Shown piece by piece: positions 62,727 through 64,000 of a DNA stretch of 64,000 bases (positions within the stretch are counted from its first letter, which is position 1; each line of letters opens with the position of its first letter). The stretch lies in assembly GCA_902793685.1 (NCBI GenBank), contig CADBEN010000004.1:55061-119060 (forward strand), written 5' to 3'. The position numbers and the translations under genes are program-made. A model generated the notes under the pieces. That model had not been told where the DNA came from, searched no databases, and saw only the letters and a list, made by a program, of their open reading frames with translations. This stretch comes from an uncultured Lachnospiraceae bacterium. Lineage in GTDB: Bacteria > Bacillota > Clostridia > Lachnospirales > Lachnospiraceae.

Positions 62727-62945
62727 ATGACAAACTATGAAGTACGGAAGACCATCATCGACCATGCCGACAGCATCAGTGATAATTATTCTCTGATGAC
62801 ACTCAGAAACTCTATTCGGGACATTCAGGAAGAAGACATGACGGATACTGAGTTTCAGGAGAAGTGCCGTGCAGACATCATGGACATGGTGAACGGCACA
62901 GACGATCCAAGGCAGCTTGCCGAAATGCTCGACCTGATAAAGTGA
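62727..62945 (+). CDS. 72-residue acidic protein of the element
   Basis: This small soluble acidic protein (MTNYEVRKTIIDHADSISD...) is of unknown function. ATG 62727 has AAAGGAG nine bases upstream; a longer frame begins at the integrase stop but lacks a site. It is read with the integrase and ends at a terminator 22 bases on. No domain is recognised; it could be an excision or recombination accessory protein. Confidence 0.6.
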   Translation: MTNYEVRKTIIDHADSISDNYSLMTLRNSIRDIQEEDMTDTEFQEKCRADIMDMVNGTDDPRQLAEMLDLIK

Positions 62946-62966
62946 CCCCTTTATGTCATACCCCCT

Positions 62967-62997
62967 TACCGCCCGATTAAAGGGCGGTATTTTTATT
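62967..62997 (+). terminator. terminator of the integrase operon
   Basis: taccgccc/gggcggta with loop gattaaa is an 8-bp perfect stem followed by TTTTTATT. Confidence 0.8.
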
Positions 62998-63007
62998 GTC
63001 TGAAGCA

Positions 63008-63103
63008 CTAGAATGCCCCTGTGAGGCTCTAGAAGCCCCGTAGACCGTTTCTAGCCCCTTGGACGGGGAAATTATGCGCTAATGGTGCTAGAACGCTTAG
63101 AAC
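63008..63103. repeat. iterated CTAGAA sites with ~20-bp spacing
   Basis: CTAGAA occurs at 63008, 63029 and 63088 and inverted (TTCTAG) at 63049, plus the variant TTAGAA at 63097-63103. Start-to-start distances are 21, 20 and 39 bases, close to multiples of two helical turns. Three copies are followed by GCCCC. They lie in a 425-base gene-free stretch of the element. Confidence 0.75.
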
Positions 63104-63134
63104 AAGCTACAGAAGGTCATCTGATAATAAGCAA

Positions 63135-63180
63135 GTAGTTGACAGCAACTTACGCAATGTTAGCTGTCTACACCTTTTTT
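63135..63180 (+). terminator. hairpin with T run in a gene-free region
   Basis: gtagttgacagc pairs with gctgtctac (three unpaired bases), followed by ACCTTTTTT. No open frame ends before it, so it may end a small RNA starting near 63000-63100. Confidence 0.5.
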
Positions 63181-63211
63181 AATCATCAAAATTATTGAAG
63201 TGTAGAGAAAG

Positions 63212-63223
63212 GTAAAATTTTAC
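63212..63223. repeat. 12-bp palindrome GTAAAATTTTAC
   Basis: A perfect palindrome, flanked by TGTA and ACAC, lies about 65 bases before the promoter of the HTH gene. It is a candidate operator. Confidence 0.4.
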
Positions 63224-63287
63224 ACGTAATACTTTATATCCTTGTATTTGCTATGTTTATCTGGCTTTCACCTGTAAAAATTAGTAC

Positions 63288-63316
63288 TTGAAATCGATGA
63301 ATGATGTTGCTACAAT
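63288..63316 (+). promoter_or_regulatory. promoter of the element's HTH gene
   Basis: TTGAAA and TACAAT are separated by 17 bases, leaving a leader of about 50 bases to ATG 63371. Confidence 0.7.
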
Positions 63317-63370
63317 ATCCCCAACATGAGAGCAAGATACACGATATTTTAATCTACAGAAAGGAAAAGC

Positions 63371-63574
63371 ATGGAAAATCAAGATATTCGTGACCACCTT
63401 CGGGCGAAGCGTATCCCAATTTACAGGGTTGCTCACAAAATCGGAATCTCCGAGATGACATTGTTCAGATGGCTCAGAGTTCCGCTTAGTCAGGAGCATC
63501 GCCGGAAAATTGTCGATGCAATCGATGAAGTCACTAAAGAGATGATTGAGGAGTTAAACAGCGTTGGCATTTGA
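63371..63574 (+). CDS. 67-residue HTH protein (Cro/excisionase-like)
   Basis: A compact DNA-binding protein; residues ~14-38 (PIYRVAHKIGISEMTLFRWLR) form a helix-turn-helix. The size and position beside the integrase suit a repressor, activator or excisionase of the element. CAGAAAGGAAAAGC precedes ATG and a good sigma-A promoter lies at 63288-63316. Its end overlaps the next tiny gene by 11 bases. Confidence 0.72.
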   Translation: MENQDIRDHLRAKRIPIYRVAHKIGISEMTLFRWLRVPLSQEHRRKIVDAIDEVTKEMIEELNSVGI

Positions 63575-63704
63575 AAACTGGAATAAATTTTTGCAGACCG
63601 TCATCGCCGACCACGAACGGAGACACCCAAAGCCCGAACGGAACAAGCAGACCGACCGCAAGACCGACCGCAAGACCAAGCAGACCACAAGAAAGAAGGT
63701 ATGA
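63564..63704 (+). CDS. 46-residue highly basic protein
   Basis: A TTG-started frame overlaps the HTH gene end by 11 bases, with GAGGAG ten bases upstream. The product begins AFENWNKFLQTVIADHERRH after the start residue and its second half is a tandem of TDRK/TTRK units, very basic. It overlaps a possible start of the next gene as ATGA. Size is small and the TTG start is unproven, but tight packing supports it. Nucleic-acid binding is a guess from charge. Confidence 0.45.
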   Translation: MAFENWNKFLQTVIADHERRHPKPERNKQTDRKTDRKTKQTTRKKV

Positions 63705-63706
63705 AT

Positions 63707-63907
63707 ATGTATTTTGACGATACAGGCAACCGGGTTGAAGAACCCGAAGAGACAACAGATGAGGGCATGATATCCGATGCAGAGACCGCCGATGATAAGC
63801 CTAAGAAGCCGATTGAAAATAAGTGTTTCATGATTTGGCGGGATGATGAGGACATCTTACAGGCACTGACAGTCAATCAGAAGGGACAGCTGCTCGACTT
63901 ATTATGA
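63707..63907 (+). CDS. 66-residue acidic protein of the element
   Basis: The product starts MYFDDTGNRVEEPEE, is acidic in its first half and ends with a WRDDEDILQALTVNQKGQLL segment. ATG 63707 is chosen for GAAGG seven bases upstream; an ATG six bases earlier overlaps the preceding stop. It is the third member of a tightly packed small-gene run. No family is recognised. The 93 bases after it to the window end show nothing I can name. Confidence 0.55.
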   Translation: MYFDDTGNRVEEPEETTDEGMISDAETADDKPKKPIENKCFMIWRDDEDILQALTVNQKGQLLDLL

Positions 63908-64000
63908 GTCTTCTGTAGCTTGGGTGGGTGACTCTGCCCCACTAAATAAATAATAACAATTGAAAAGCCATTGGCATTCCGCTATTGTGGTTGTTTGCGA

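Larger units (their letters stand above)
61648..64000 (+). mobile_element. left end of an integrative element (incomplete)
   Basis: From the broken tRNA-Leu rightward the DNA becomes visibly AT-richer, with codon use rich in A/T third positions. It carries a tyrosine recombinase, a small acidic gene, a repeat-bearing intergenic region, a lambda-Cro-sized HTH protein and two tiny genes. No phage structural or conjugation gene is visible before the window ends, so prophage, ICE or satellite cannot be told apart. Confidence 0.7.

Noticed and set aside
63008-63103. CRISPR array
   Set aside because: The repeated unit is six bases with an inverted copy, not 24-37-base direct repeats with spacers.

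Overview
This window is 64 kb of a GC-rich Clostridia (Firmicutes) chromosome, most like a Lachnospiraceae-type anaerobe. The evidence is a CodY regulator, a PolC-type replicative polymerase, pyruvate:ferredoxin oxidoreductase, a monomeric [FeFe]-hydrogenase-like protein, a VanW-family wall protein, lipoproteins with Pro-Glu-Thr-Ala linkers, and the order pyrH-frr-uppS-cdsA-dxr-rseP-ispG-polC. Family placement is inferred from gene content only.

Layout. 0-3.5 kb: the end of topA, then codY, rpsB and tsf. 3.5-21 kb: a block of accessory and metabolic genes lying between tsf and pyrH, which are adjacent in many Firmicutes. It holds a 36-codon gene with its own promoter and terminator, a transaldolase, two overlapping GTPase genes, an esterase and an ATP-grasp protein diverging around a 16-bp tandem repeat, an orphan transposase-type HTH protein, an Sfp-type phosphopantetheinyl transferase, an HD hydrolase of the ppGpp-hydrolase type, a NitT/TauT-type ABC importer, the [FeFe]-hydrogenase-like protein, deoD and a heterodimeric ABC exporter. 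21-32 kb: the translation, isoprenoid, phospholipid and replication operon pyrH to polC. 32-35 kb: a DMT transporter and a membrane PP2C phosphatase. 35-43 kb: a segment flanked by inverted near-identical tRNA-Pro/tRNA-Glu operons. It contains a 5'-nucleotidase family protein, an RpiB/LacAB-family isomerase, a three-gene membrane operon with zinc ribbons, and the folate genes folA, thyA and folC. 43-61 kb: a DegT aminotransferase, a GNAT protein, ftsH, tRNA-Val, aroA, an EF-G paralogue, leuS, a PHP phosphoesterase, a VanW protein, PFOR and a lipoprotein. 61.5-64 kb: an abrupt change to AT-rich DNA. A tRNA-Leu(CAA) broken in its T arm is followed by a tyrosine recombinase, small regulatory-type genes and a repeat-bearing intergenic region. 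This looks like the left end of an integrative element that runs off the window.

How the genes work together. Ribosome genes (rpsB, tsf, frr, an EF-G paralogue, leuS), undecaprenyl and isoprenoid supply (uppS, dxr, ispG), phospholipid synthesis (cdsA), membrane proteolysis (rseP, ftsH) and dTMP/folate synthesis (thyA, folA, folC) form the housekeeping core. PFOR and the hydrogenase-like protein belong to ferredoxin-linked fermentation. The parts most worth following are the invertible tRNA-flanked segment, the junction and iterated repeats of the integrative element, the zinc-ribbon membrane operon, the paired GTPases and the isolated 36-codon gene. No CRISPR array, rRNA or intact insertion sequence was found.
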